A DNA stretch of 64,000 bases from NCBI GenBank assembly GCA_034770075.1, contig CM068386.1, positions 44,677,990 to 44,741,989 on the forward strand, in the 5' to 3' direction. Both the position numbers and the translations under genes were made by a program. This DNA is from Aralia elata. Its lineage: Eukaryota > Streptophyta > Magnoliopsida > Apiales > Araliaceae. Below are positions 1-9,756 of the stretch, piece after piece; position 1 is the first letter of the stretch; each line of letters begins with the position of its first letter. The notes below the pieces were generated by a model, which searched no databases, was not told the origin of the DNA, and worked only from the letters and a program-made list of their open reading frames with translations.

Positions 1-803
1 TATATTATTGTTGAGCAAGTATTATTGAGGACAAGTTCCCTTTTTACCGAAACTTCACTTTGTGCAAGTTCCTAACCTTAAACTTTTTACGTTGATGCAA
101 GTTTCCCGAAACCATTCTTGTATTATTTATTGCAAGTTAATATTTAAGCTTGAATCTTTAATTCCTCAAGCATGCTCTAAGTGGATCAATTACTTAACAA
201 TTATTCCACATCGTTGTTATTGGCACTCGCACATTGTGCAATTGTTTTCGCGCATATGTTGACTTGTACTTTATTTAAAGTTCTAATGTGGATGAACTGC
301 CATAGTTAAGTCTTAGCCATTGTCCGGCTAGACATTTGTGGTACAGATTTTTTTTAAAAGCTTTCCAAGCCATTTTAAGGCGCGGAATCTTGGACTATAT
401 GAACACCCCTACAAATATAAGGGAGTACCCCACATATCGGAATATAAGATACAAAGAACAGAAATTAAATATTATGCATACACATCGGGTGCTAGAGGCT
501 GATCCCCTCGAGTACTTATTTCTGAGCCAGTAACCAAAGGGTCAACTAGCTATTGACTCCCTTAGACGTTTATTGTTCAAAGTCTACTTGACTAGCATTC
601 GTTTTAAAAGCAATTATTATTCTTGCTTCCTCTCTTTATATTCCATTCATCATAATATATATCTTTTCTTGCTGTTATTTAAACTTGCTAAGCAAACTAG
701 TTGCTCACCCTTGCTATATCATGAACCTTATTGGAGGTGGATGTTTGTATTGGATCGTGATGACCAAATCCGGGTGTTTGAGACCCGAATTTGGGGGCGT
801 CAC
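1..803 (-). mobile_element. LTR-end fragment of retrotransposon family G, cut by window edge
   Basis: Read on the minus strand, a sequence starting TGTGACGCCCCCAAATTCGG begins at 803 and runs out of the window. The same start (TGTGATGCCCCCAAATTCGG) occurs at 41852 on the plus strand (family F). Both then contain a similar 'gagcaa...tgct...caag' stretch, so these look like LTR starts of related families. The boundary at 803/804 falls exactly where the gag homology of the neighbouring Tat element T1 stops, so G appears to have inserted into T1. I see no supported coding sequence; the short ORFs here are low-complexity. The right-hand 5 bp are AGGTC; the partner duplication lies outside the window. 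Confidence 0.5.
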
Positions 804-2564
804 AAGGTCTTTCAAGTTATAGCAGTCCTCCGTAGAATGTCCCGAAGTCTGGTGATAGGTGCAATAACAGTTGTGATTTCCCCTATAGGACTTTGTGCTT
901 GTTTGGCAAGGTTCGAAGCCAGGCTTGCTCCGAATTTCCTCTAATATCTTCACCCGATCGGTGTTCAGGGGAGTGTAGACTTTATTGACGCTTTTGTTTG
1001 GGAAAGGAGGTCTGCCTCCTCCCGAACCTCCTCCATTAAAGCTTCTCTTCGGCTGATTATCCTGCCTGGGGGTACCATTCTGATCCTGATCCCGCGATCT
1101 ATCTTCCGAGCGTGTCTGGGACTTCAGGCTCCCGATAGCTTCCTCGAGGGTGATGAACCCATCAGCCCAACTATAGGCCTCTGACAAGTCTTCAGGAGGA
1201 TTAAGGATGAGATCTTTAACTAGCTTCTTGAACTTTGCGATGTCTAATCCAATGGTAAAGAACCCCACAGCTTGCTGCATATTCAAGTAGGTAACTGTGC
1301 CGACCGCTTCCCTAAATCGCTTCACATATTGACCGAGGCTCTCTTCGAAACGTTGTTTGACCTGCATCAAAGACGTTGTCAGCCTTCCTCTTCGCTTGTT
1401 ACTTCTGAACCGTGCATGGAACTTGTCGCACAGCTGTTCCCATGAGCTAATCGAGTTCGGACTGAGAGAAGCCATCCACTCCCGAGCCCCATGCTTCAGC
1501 GTAGTAACGAACATGTGACATTTGGCGGCGTCAGGATGATCATAATAATCCATGAGCTGGTTATACGCATGTGTGTGATCATATGGATCTCCGGTGCCAT
1601 CGTACGTTTCCAATGGCGGCATCTTTTTGGATTTATCAGCCTTCACCCACTTGATCTCCGGGGTAAAAAGCGACCTGGTGTTGTTCAACAGTTCCACTGA
1701 CTGATCGGCCGTCGCCAGCCTCTGTTCCACCTCTTTCAGCCTCCTTTCTAGGGCATCGGTCCCATTTTCCTGAAGAGTCAGCTCAGGCCTGGCTCTTGAA
1801 TTATCCCTGGGACGGCTCCGACACTTGCCCTGGTCTGGTGTGCAGCTCATTGGCCTGCTATTGTCCTGCGAGCAGCTATTGTGCCTCCTGGGGATCGGAG
1901 AGCGGCTTCTTGGCCTGCTCAAGTCCTGCGAGGGGCTTTGGTGCCTGTTGCGGATCGGTAAGCGGCTCCTCGGCTTGCTCCGATCCTGCGAACGGCTTTG
2001 GTGCCTGCCGCGGATGGAGGTGCGGCTCTTCGGCCTGCTGATGTCCTGCGAGCGGCTTCGGTGCCTGCCGCGGACTGGGGTGCGGCTCTTCAGCCTGCTG
2101 TTTTCTCTACGGGAACAGTCCGGACAGTGTGTCCTGGATTGGTCTCCTGACGAATCTTCTTGACGTCGATGATGACTGGAGGAGACTTCTTCTCCGTGTA
2201 ACAAAGAAGCCAACTGCTTATCCAACTTTATTTGCTGAATGCGTATGGCCTCCATAGCATCTTTGTTCTGCTGCATCTTCCTGGCCAAGATCAACTCCCT
2301 CTTATTCCGACCTTGGTCCGGTCTAGAGTTCTGGTCATCGGTACCATCATCATGGCCGCCAGTCTTTTGTGTGGTGGAGAACAATTTCCTTTTGACAATT
2401 GTCGTCCAAGGGTCGGATTGGCCCACCGAGCGGCTTTGGGGTCCAAGCCTATCCGAGATGCTTTTCGACGACCCCAATCTATCCTTTATCGAACCTCTGG
2501 GTTGAGACCGGTCAGCCGTAGATTCTCTGTATGCCGAGACCGTTTTTCCTTTATTCGACACCAT
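714..2564 (-). CDS. gag: Gag polyprotein of Tat-type element T1, C-terminally truncated
   Basis: Open frame of 616 codons. The ATG at 2564 lies about 50 bp after the PBS and begins MVSNKGKTV. Residues about 150-270 are an Arg/Ser-rich stretch built of roughly 18-residue repeats (R-S-Q-D-x-S-R-P-x-S-R pattern). A retrotransposon gag capsid domain follows from about residue 310 (KKMPPLETYDGTGDPYDHTH, then WMASLSPNSISSWEQL and FHARFRSNKRRGRL). Near the C terminus is a zinc-binding-like motif (CYCTYHQTSGHSTEDCY) that T2 shares. True gag homology stops after NLKDL; the last ~30 codons read into LTR G, so the end is a chimera. Gag forms the virus-like particle in the cytoplasm. Truncation means T1 is not autonomous. 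Confidence 0.8.
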   Translation of the reverse strand: MVSNKGKTVSAYRESTADRSQPRGSIKDRLGSSKSISDRLGPQSRSVGQSDPWTTIVKRKLFSTTQKTGGHDDGTDDQNSRPDQGRNKRELILARKMQQNKDAMEAIRIQQIKLDKQLASLLHGEEVSSSHHRRQEDSSGDQSRTHCPDCSRRENSRLKSRTPVRGRHRSRSQDISRPKSRTSIRGRHQSRSQDRSKPRSRLPIRNRHQSPSQDLSRPRSRSPIPRRHNSCSQDNSRPMSCTPDQGKCRSRPRDNSRARPELTLQENGTDALERRLKEVEQRLATADQSVELLNNTRSLFTPEIKWVKADKSKKMPPLETYDGTGDPYDHTHAYNQLMDYYDHPDAAKCHMFVTTLKHGAREWMASLSPNSISSWEQLCDKFHARFRSNKRRGRLTTSLMQVKQRFEESLGQYVKRFREAVGTVTYLNMQQAVGFFTIGLDIAKFKKLVKDLILNPPEDLSEAYSWADGFITLEEAIGSLKSQTRSEDRSRDQDQNGTPRQDNQPKRSFNGGGSGGGRPPFPNKSVNKVYTPLNTDRVKILEEIRSKPGFEPCQTSTKSYRGNHNCYCTYHQTSGHSTEDCYNLKDLVTPPNSGLKHPDLVITIQYKHPPPIRFMI

Positions 2565-2614
2565 GATTTCCGATCAAATACAACTGAGTGATTGTGTATT
2601 ATGCTACATTATAG

Positions 2615-2633
2615 GCCCTCCTTCTAGCGCCAA
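2615..2633 (-). other. Primer binding site of T1
   Basis: On the minus strand, TTGGCGCTAGAAGGAGGGCC-like sequence directly follows the LTR. The equivalent site in T2 (23345-23364) differs at a single base. It starts with TGG, as expected for a tRNA 3' CCA end. I could not match the full 18 nt to a tRNA from memory. Confidence 0.6.
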
Positions 2634-3122
2634 TATTAATGCCAAGATTTTACCGCACGTCCAATCACCAAAATACGTGCCAAATCCTGCACAGAAACGA
2701 AACCACACTCAGGAGCCTGGCGATTTTGGCCATCAGGAGATAGCTCCGGTGTGAGAATAAGTACAGGCTGTTCAAGGTATTAACAATGGAGGTTTAGCAT
2801 TTTAGTGAGCAAAAAGTCATTACCTATAAATTTAGGGCTTAGCCTTGTATTTATAGACGATCACACCGCCTCCACCATCCTGTCCCCCAACTGTAAAAGG
2901 AATCCTAACCATGGTAATTATCTTATGATTGGATAGAAATCAATCTCCTTAAAAAAAGGAAGTCGGATATAATCCTGACTCTTTCCTTAGGAGCTAGAAT
3001 TTAAATATAATTAGGAATCTTAGATTCCTTAAAGTCCGCACACTACCCAAAATGAATTCCTACGTGGGAAAATTCCTCCACGTGGACTGTGGCCCACCCC
3101 ATCCATCGGGCCCATGTGAACA
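2634..3122 (-). repeat. 5' LTR of T1
   Basis: About 489 bp. The PBS-proximal end (2634-2750) aligns with the end of the T2 LTR, including the segment matching 'cctgagctatc...' and 'cagcctgtactta'. The distal end is TGTTCACATGGGCCC (minus strand, 3122 inward). The inner TG/CA terminus is degraded (TA on the plus strand at 2634). A TATA-like sequence TCTATAAATAC is on the minus strand at about 2846-2857. The flank 3123-3165 has two copies of a 17-bp phrase CAGCCTCTCCTTCAAGA. Confidence 0.7.
2846..2857 (-). promoter_or_regulatory. TATA-like element in T1 LTR
   Basis: CTATAAATAC on the minus strand inside the LTR, in a position like the TATA boxes of the other LTRs in this window. Identified by sequence only. 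Confidence 0.4.
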
Positions 3123-3133
3123 TAGCCTCTCCT

Positions 3134-3579
3134 TCAAGACTCAGCCTCTCCTTCAAGATTAAGAGCCACACATCTTAATTTCAAAAAATCATTCATGGGA
3201 TGAAATTGGAAGAAATACTCACATTTCATTACCCAATTCTTAATATCCAATCCATTGAAAATTAGGAAATCAAAACGAGAATAGAAATTTTTTTGAATCA
3301 TATTTCCCATTACAGAATTATGTTCCCCATTTTCCATAGCATTTTGAGTTAAATCCTCAAAAGGTCCAGCAGATTTTTCAGGAGGAACAATTTCCTTACC
3401 TTTGATACTGCGCTAAAACTACGTCATTCCATGGTACTCTGTATATTCTTGAAGCCATCTCACATCTCCTCGACTGTTCGTTATAGATGATGATGACTAT
3501 TCATTAGTTCTTGCATTCGGAAATCAGTATTCCGAAGTCCCTCCTCAATTGTCTCTTTTGATCTAGTTCCAGCCGCCAT
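3134..3579 (-). pseudogene. Broken gag start of gypsy-type remnant E0
   Basis: An ATG at 3579 (MAAGTRSKETIEEG) lies about 30 nt after an initiator-Met PBS and reads to a stop about 30 codons on. In another frame (3337-3134) follows a capsid-like stretch with WVMKCEYFFQFHPM and LNLEGEAES. This matches the usual Ty3/gypsy gag pattern of W, then EYFF, then a LxLEGxA tail. The homology ends at 3134, next to the T1 LTR, so T1 interrupted this gag. Stops and frameshifts make it inactive. Confidence 0.6.
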
Positions 3580-3608
3580 GAATGAATTCTAGGGCCAAGG
3601 ATTGATAG

Positions 3609-3622
3609 CTCTGATACCAAAT
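3609..3622 (-). other. Primer binding site of E0 (initiator tRNA-Met type)
   Basis: Minus strand TTTGGTATCAGAGCT directly beside the LTR end at 3623. TGGTATCAGAGC is the common plant gypsy/copia PBS complementary to initiator tRNA-Met. Confidence 0.75.
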
Positions 3623-4291
3623 TGTTATGATTACCAATTACAGATTAAGAATTAAAGGAAAGAATGAGTTGCATAGCAGAAACAAAAAGAATAAATGAGT
3701 TCAGAATAGGAAAAAAAGGAAAATGAATGGAAGATCTGAAATGATGAAGAGAAATGTAGTTACAGATAAAAATAGAAATTCAGAAAATTACAATACTCAG
3801 CTTGCCTTCCTAACTCTCTTCCTAGCTATTTATATGACTCTGTCTTTCACCTAATTGTTTCTAACTGCTGATTACCCTAACTAATTCAATACCAAGTGTT
3901 ATAAGCAGCAACAGTAATATTGGTAATAGCAAAGAGAAGGATGGATGTACTATAACAGATTGAGGACAGTTGGCAAGGAGTCCAATTACAAATGGTAGCT
4001 GGAATAACTGAATTACAATCAGGCGGGAGAATTAGTTAGGGTAATTAGCTGTTAGAAACAATTAGGTGAAAGACAGTCATATAAATAGCTAGGAAGAGAG
4101 TTAGGAAGGCAAGCTGAGTATTGTAATTTTTTTAATTTCCATTCTTATCTATAACTACATTTCTCTTAATCATTTCAGATCTTCCATTCATTTTCCTTTA
4201 TTTCCTATTCTGAACTCATTTATTCTTTTTGTTTCTGCTGTGCAACTCATTCTTTCCTTTAATTCTTAATCTGTAATCGGTAATCATAACA
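3623..4291. repeat. Head-to-head inverted LTR pair of E0
   Basis: 3623-3887 and 4029-4291 are inverted repeats of about 264 bp with few mismatches, around a 141-bp spacer. The left arm is the LTR of E0 (PBS and gag outside it, minus strand). The right arm is the same LTR end in plus orientation, ending ...TAATCATAACA at 4291 with no PBS after it. A TATA-like TATATAAATAG lies in each arm. The structure is a rearranged LTR, not a simple solo LTR. Confidence 0.75.
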
Positions 4292-4394
4292 AGTTCAAAA
4301 TCCCAGCCAGCAAAATAATCAAAAGAAAAGTAATACAGGTCACAATTTTCAATACATTGTTATCCATTTAATTAAATTACTACTCATATCATAC

Positions 4395-4840
4395 ATACTT
4401 TTGTACTTGTTCTTTTTTATTTGTCTTTTTAGAAAAAATTTTGTTTCTTTTTATTTGTTGTTTATAAATTTCAAAAAAACATTAAATGCTTAACTTCCCA
4501 TATCATCCTTTATGATTAAAGGCTAATAAATTTCTTTCATCTTTTCAATAAATTTTAGTTCCTCCATTCTCTAATAATAGTCATTTTAGCTTCATGTACA
4601 TGGATTAAGAAAATTATTTAATACTATTATTTAATAGCTAAAATTTGTGTAAAATTTCATCACTACCCATGTATGGGAAGTTAAAAACTACTAATACAAA
4701 GAGAATTTCTTGAGACAATGAGAGAAGTTAAGAATGATATAAGAAAGTAAAAAATCTATTCTCCTAAAAAGTTGCAAACAACAAATAAATTTTAAAAAAA
4801 ATTCCCTAAAAAGTCTATTATTATGGAACGGAGGGAGTAG
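4395..4840. mobile_element. Stowaway-like MITE
   Basis: The right end (4816-4840) is GGAACGGAGGGAGTA, i.e. the CTCCCTCCGTTCC terminus of plant Stowaway/Mariner MITEs. A related inverted segment (TTTTTAG...TTATTTGTTGTTT) occurs near 4421-4452, and another 'TAGTTCCTCCATTCTCT' at 4557. The element is therefore about 280 or 450 bp, depending on which left terminus is real. There is no coding sequence. It lies in the region of the ZDP-like pseudogene. 4292-4394 and 4841-5080 are AT-rich with nothing recognised. Confidence 0.55.
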
Positions 4841-5080
4841 AAGGCTAGTATTTTACTTTTATACCCAATTTTGTCAATCAGACAAACTATTAATTACATT
4901 TCTTAATCATGTGCATAACATTAAAACGTGAATTAAAAAGGAATGGAAGGAGTACCAGGTAAAAATTAAAACCTGCTGAACGCAACGTCATTCACCCTGG
5001 TTTCTTCATCACATCATTAATGCATCTATGTTAAATAAACATCATCACAGATAATGTTTACATGACTGAAGCAGAAATAC

Positions 5081-6468
5081 CTATTCAAAGATGTTTTTGC
5101 AAGGCAACCATCAAAATCAAAAGCGGCAATTTTACTTGAATCATGAAGACCATCATCCAACAAAAAGTGAAACTTATAAATCACATGTTGCAGTTCCTCA
5201 AACATGCATATCATCACTTAATGCCGGAGAACGTATATGCAACATATTCACGTCTCTCAAATAGAAAGTGAACTCATGCACGTAGAGCTTATAATTTTTG
5301 GAAGTCGCTTATTTATGACAAATGAAGGTCAAATCTTAGCTTGGTCAACTAACTAGGAGAAGATGTCTCTCTGACCTGCTGCTAATGATTGTATTAGCAA
5401 ACCAAGTGTTTTTTTTAATTATTATTTCAAATTTCAATTATTACGCAGAAACACAAATGCGGTTTCTGACTGTACATCTAAGCACTTGTGTTTCGAAGAA
5501 CAAGAAGAAACTCTCCACTTTATTCCTCTCATTTTCAATCAAGTGAAATCTGAAGCTATATTGCAGAAAAGCAGAAGAATGAGACATGTAAATCTTAGTT
5601 TTCACAAGGGAACTGATAAATGCACTCCATATTTCACCCAATGCAGTCCACTGTAGACCACAATTTGTTTCATTTTAACCATGCAGTGGAAAAAAGCTGG
5701 TCAAAAGTGCAGGGCATTTAACATCTTTTTCACAATAGCTTCAGTGTCTTTATAAAAACAACGGTCCAAACTCCAAAGATACTGTTCATTAATAACCAAT
5801 ATCTAATCCGTTCAAGAAATATGATTGTCTGGAATGCCTTCCACTTTGGTAACAGAGTAACATCCTAAACCATAAAATCAACAAAGAAAAAAGAGATGGT
5901 AAGACAAGTACATGCAAGGAAGATTAGTTTTATCTTAACGACACGTCAGTAAACTGTAACCATAACTGCTTATCAAAATCAAAAACAATAATGCTAAAAA
6001 CATGGTATGCTTGAACAAGGAGTAGAAGAAATACAATAATCTATGGATAGATCATACCTTGTACTTGTCTTGGATATCAGACATTGATAAGCTTAAGTCC
6101 AGCTTAGCTTACCTCATTAGGTGGAGACAACTAGTAGCAATTCAACCAAAAATGGGTTAGGAAAGTTTGGAAGTTCCATAGATAAGGAATGTAAGCCAAA
6201 AAAAAAAAGATACACAGAACAGAGATAATAAATCATCTCAACAATTCTTTATCCACTCTGAAACTACATTCTTACTTTTATCTACTTTGAATTTCTTTTT
6301 TCTTCATCTCCATCACGAACCTGTTGACAAAAAAAAAAGAAAAAATCCACATGGACATACAAGCACGTACGAGGTGAATAATGACATAAACTAAGTTCTG
6401 TTATTTCATCATACCTTAGAAATTCTCTTTTTGCTTCCTTTAACCGTATCTTTGTCTTCATCAATAAC
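5081..6468 (-). pseudogene. ZDP: ZDP-like polynucleotide 3'-phosphatase, exons of the middle part (pseudogene)
   Basis: Minus-strand exon-like pieces. 6468-6415 (VIDEDKDTVKGSKKRISK) is flanked by a good acceptor (TTTGCAG) and donor (GTATGA). 6320-6286 is VRDGDEEKRNSK. 5864-5809 is DVTLLPKWKAFQTIIFLER. 5158-5081 is DDGLHDSSKIAAFDFDGCLAKT, ending at a GTATTT donor. FDFDGCLAKT is the catalytic DxDGT/S-type motif of the HAD-like DNA 3'-phosphatase family; the plant enzyme ZDP removes 3'-phosphates during base-excision repair and active DNA demethylation. Between the last two exons the expected GT donor and AG acceptor read AT and TG, suggesting decay. The rest of the phosphatase domain is not seen down to 4300. 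The introns at 5159-5808 and 5865-6285 hold nothing else I recognise. Confidence 0.7.
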
Positions 6469-6717
6469 CTGCAAATTAGAATTTTGCATGAAGGTGGATG
6501 ATGATAAAATGAGAAATAATACGTATGATAAATAAATATGTGTTTGCACACATACACACGCAGACACACACATATTAAGGCAAATCATCCCTAAGTACAA
6601 CTGTGCACCTTGGTGCATAATTAAACAAAACCATACCCTGCATATTAAAATCAAAAATAAAACAAAAAAAATAGAGCCAACTTCCCACAATAAAATTGAA
6701 TTTAGTTATATGCATAT

Positions 6718-7060
6718 TGTCAGGATCATAATATAAGGGTAAACTGGGCATAACTAAAATAGTTAGTATATTCTAGAGTTAGATATTTTGTATGCACATG
6801 TGTGCAGATGGAGGTTGTTAGCATGTGTGTGTGTGTGTAATGGGAAGAGTTTTCCCAAGTTTGATATTATGCATTTTATGAATGAATTGAGGTGTAAAGC
6901 TTTCAGCTACTCCATTTCTATCTCTCTGCAACTCACGAACTCAATGAGAAGTCACTGAGTTCTTCTTCTTCCTCCCTTATTCCCTCTGATTTCTATCTGA
7001 TATTTATTCCATCTCTATTACTCTCTAATTATCTGGTTAGGCTTTAACAAGGGCCTGACA
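6718..7060 (+). repeat. 5' LTR of E1
   Basis: 343 bp, TG...CA ends. Compared with the 416-bp 3' LTR it lacks about 73 bp next to a (TG)n run at 6825-6838. It ends GGGCCTGACA, directly before the PBS. Confidence 0.9.
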
Positions 7061-7946
7061 AATTGGTATTAGAGCCCAAGTTCTATCCAAACTCATCATC
7101 TTTTTCCTCTAATCCTCTATTTTCTTCTCTATCTTCAACCTCTAAAATCTTCTCTCCTTCAAAAACAAATTGAAATCTATCTCTTCTACTATTCAAACAT
7201 TACTTAAAACCAACCTAGAAACATCAACCACAACAGCAGAATTCAACTCCAAAGCAGCAGCAAGAGCCATCCGGAGGCTTTGTTTTCATGCCGAACCTGC
7301 AACTCAACAAAATTAAGTGATTAGTCACTTGTTTTAGGTAATAATCACTTCCATCTTACTCGTTTCAGTCTTATAGTAGTAGCCCATAACATATTTCTCA
7401 TAAACATCAACACCCAAACATGTTTCAATCCATATTTTGCTTGTTCTTCTCGGTCGGGAAAAAATTTCCAGATTCTGGAAATTAAAGTTGTTTGATCTGT
7501 TTTGTTTGTGTTTAGTGATGCAAGTTAATTTGTTTAACATATCTAGCATTAGTTTAAGCATTCAAAAAACCAAAAACATCATTCTCTATATCTAGTTGCT
7601 TTTAAATTCCAAAAACTAAACAGTTTTTGCTATTTTTCTAGTATTAGAACTTGTTATTTCTCTGTTAATTAGTGATAATATTAGTTTTGATCATTTGTTG
7701 CTTGTGCTTCCTTTGTGTGCTCATTCATTTACTCTCTGAGATTCAACGAAGCTTTAGCTAGTTGAATTTAAAACTTGTTTTGCTTTGGATATTCTGTTGT
7801 TTCACTAAGGAAGTCCACTTCTCACTCAAATAGTTACTCAAACTTATTTATTCTCAGTCAAGTAGTATTGTTACTACTTGGGATTAGTTTGCAAACTCAG
7901 AATCATAATAGTCTTGTGATTCCTTTCATTTATATTCTCTGTAAAC
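7061..7946 (+). other. Long untranslated leader of E1
   Basis: About 0.9 kb between the PBS and the first gag ATG. It is pyrimidine-rich and AT-rich, with no coding homology seen; short ORFs at 7334-7561 (minus) and 7775-8005 (plus) look random. Confidence 0.6.
7064..7077 (+). other. Primer binding site of E1 (initiator tRNA-Met type)
   Basis: TGGTATTAGAGCCC three bases after the LTR; differs from the usual TGGTATCAGAGCC by one transition. Confidence 0.8.
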
Positions 7947-8912
7947 ATGGTTGGTCCTTCACAAATGTGGCAACAAGATTTTTTGAGTTACGGGGAATAC
8001 ACTAATGAGAAGTTGCAACTCATTGATAAAAAGATGGACTACTTCATGGGTGGAATGAATGAGTTGTTAAAACAAAAGAGCTCATATAATGAAGAGGGGT
8101 TTGAGAATCCTTTTGGAAACAAGGAAAGAGGTAAGAGGCCTATTCATATGGGGCAAAAGAGAGATAAGGGTTTCCTTAGAGACCCTAGACATGTTGAGCA
8201 AGAAAGAGCAAGAAGACATGAAGAAGATGATGTTCAGTGGAGAATGAACCAAAATGATGATGATGGTGAAGAGGGAAGAGGGAAGAGAACTTAAGCATCT
8301 TAAATAGGTGTTTATATCATTTACTGAGGGAGATGATACTAAGAGTTGGATTCAAGACTGTGAGGAGTACTTTAGCATCTATGGAATCAACTCCCAAAGG
8401 AGGATTGCCATTGCTGGGATGCATCTCTATGGTTCTCCAAAATATTGGGTACAAGTCCTATGTTAATGGCAAGGATGGGCTTACATGGAGGGAGATGGCA
8501 AATGACTTTACTGTGAGGTTTACTGAGGCAAGTATGGAGAATATATATGAACAGTTCAAGCTACTAAAACAAGTAAGCACTGTGAATATATATTATGATG
8601 AATTTGAAAGACACAAGGGGAGATTACTAGAGAAGTTACCTCACTTTATTAAGGAGTTCTTTGTGGGAAATTTCATTGGTGGACTTAAGGAATTAAGAAA
8701 CTAAGAAAATGGTGAAGTTACTTGACCCTGTGACACTTTCCCAAGCCTTCAAACAAGCCAAATTCTATGAAAGCCCTATTCTAAAACCTGCAAACAACTA
8801 CAATAAAGCCCAAAGTCCCAAAACAAACACTCAGCCCAGCTCCAAAAAGGACTTCCCTGCACCTATTGCCACCAAAACTCCTATGCTCACCTATCTAGAT
8901 TCTAGACTTTAA
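7947..8912 (+). pseudogene. gag: gag of E1, broken
   Basis: The first ATG at 7947 gives MVGPSQMWQQDFLSYGEYTN, then an acidic and Arg-rich linker ending at a stop (8292). The capsid core continues at 8318-8460 in another frame (SWIQDCEEYFSIYGI, then AIAGMHLYGSPKYW). It continues in a further frame at 8471-8704 (FTVRFTEASMENIYEQFKLL, then GLKELRN stop), and again at 8709-8912 (VTLSQAFKQAKFYE). At about 8962-8995 a degenerate CCHC knuckle (CFYCDEKY...) is visible. At least three frame changes or stops separate the pieces. The family role is particle formation; this copy cannot make it. Confidence 0.8.
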
Positions 8913-9179
8913 CAAGCCTAAACCTACTACCGCAGTCCAAAGAGATGAGAGGAAGGCTAAAAGCCTCTGTTTCTACTGTGATGAGAAATATACCATCAGT
9001 GTAAAGCTCCCTAGAATTTCATGATAACTTGCGAGGATTGCTAGAACTGTGAAAGTTACATTGGGCCTCCTATGTTTGATGAGGAGCCAGAACCTACTAA
9101 GGAGGATAACCATGAAAAGCCAAAAGAAACTGCAGCATTGTGCAACCTGCAGCTTAAAAAAGAAGCCAATAGGGGCCAA

Positions 9180-9756
9180 GCCCTAATTCTCAAGGGAGAA
9201 AGTGAAGGAAAACAGCTCCTGATGTTAGTAGACAGTTGAAGCACATTAAATTTCCTAAGTAAAGAAGCTGCGGTGACCCTAAATTACTCCTTACTCCCTA
9301 TTGACCCAATTGTCATTACACTTCCTAATGGGGAAGAAATCCAAAGCAACACTTGGTGTCCTGAGTTTTCATGCTCCATCAACAACTATACCTTCCACAC
9401 CCTAGTATGGATTGTTGATATAAAGACACATGATGCTATTCTGGGAACATCTTGGCTTAAGCAGCTGGGAGAGTTACATTTGGATAACAATAGCCTTCTT
9501 ATCAGTTTCACACAGCAAGGACAGGAAATTCAACCACAAGGAGAAAAAAGCTCAAAGAATTCCAGCCCAAAACAGTATGCAGACCTTAACTACCTAACCA
9601 TAGCCCAACTAGCTTGGATGTCTCAGATTATTGAAAGCTATGAGGGAGATACTAATATTTTCCAAGTTATAGCTGAGCTAGCAGCTACAAAGATGGGGCC
9701 GAATGAATTTGAATTAGTCCATGGTCTGCTCAAGTACATAGGAAAGTGGGTAATAG
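9180..9756 (+). pseudogene. Protease of E1 fused to the integrase N-terminal linker; RT and RNase H deleted
   Basis: The aspartic protease homology reads LMLVDS-stop-STLNFLS at 9225-9260. The catalytic D-S-G glycine is replaced by TGA (9237-9239). The open frame 9273-9896 continues the protease (ILGTSWLKQLGELHLDNNSL) and then, from about residue 105, already reads like the region between RNase H and integrase (QIIESYEGDTN, FELVHGLLKYIGKWV). No reverse transcriptase or RNase H lies between them, so about 1.5 kb has been lost near 9540-9600. After 9756 the frame runs into E2. The homology resumes at 16201. Confidence 0.75.

Larger units (their letters stand above)
804..3122 (-). mobile_element. 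Tat-lineage Ty3/gypsy retrotransposon T1, 5' part only
   Basis: On the minus strand, in order: LTR (3122-2634), primer binding site, then gag (from 2564) broken off at 804 by LTR G. Gag is clearly homologous to that of T2 (23408-24766), for example both have MPPL-[DE]-[ST]-YDGTGDPYDHTH followed by YDHPDAAKCHMFVTTLK. The PBS-like sequence is nearly the same as in T2, but the LTRs differ over most of their length, so this is a sister family rather than a second copy. Pol, the antisense ORF and the 3' LTR are not in the window. On its 5' side it abuts gag of remnant E0, so T1 probably inserted into E0. Confidence 0.85.

Noticed and set aside
573..2591. Plus-strand ORFs over 573-2591
   Set aside because: Shadow frames of the T1 gag on the other strand or LTR G sequence; the Cys-rich ones mirror the Arg/Ser repeats.
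5441..5641. 66-codon minus-strand ORF as another ZDP exon
   Set aside because: It lies between the WKAFQT and FDFDG exons where the family has no extra sequence, so it is probably intron.
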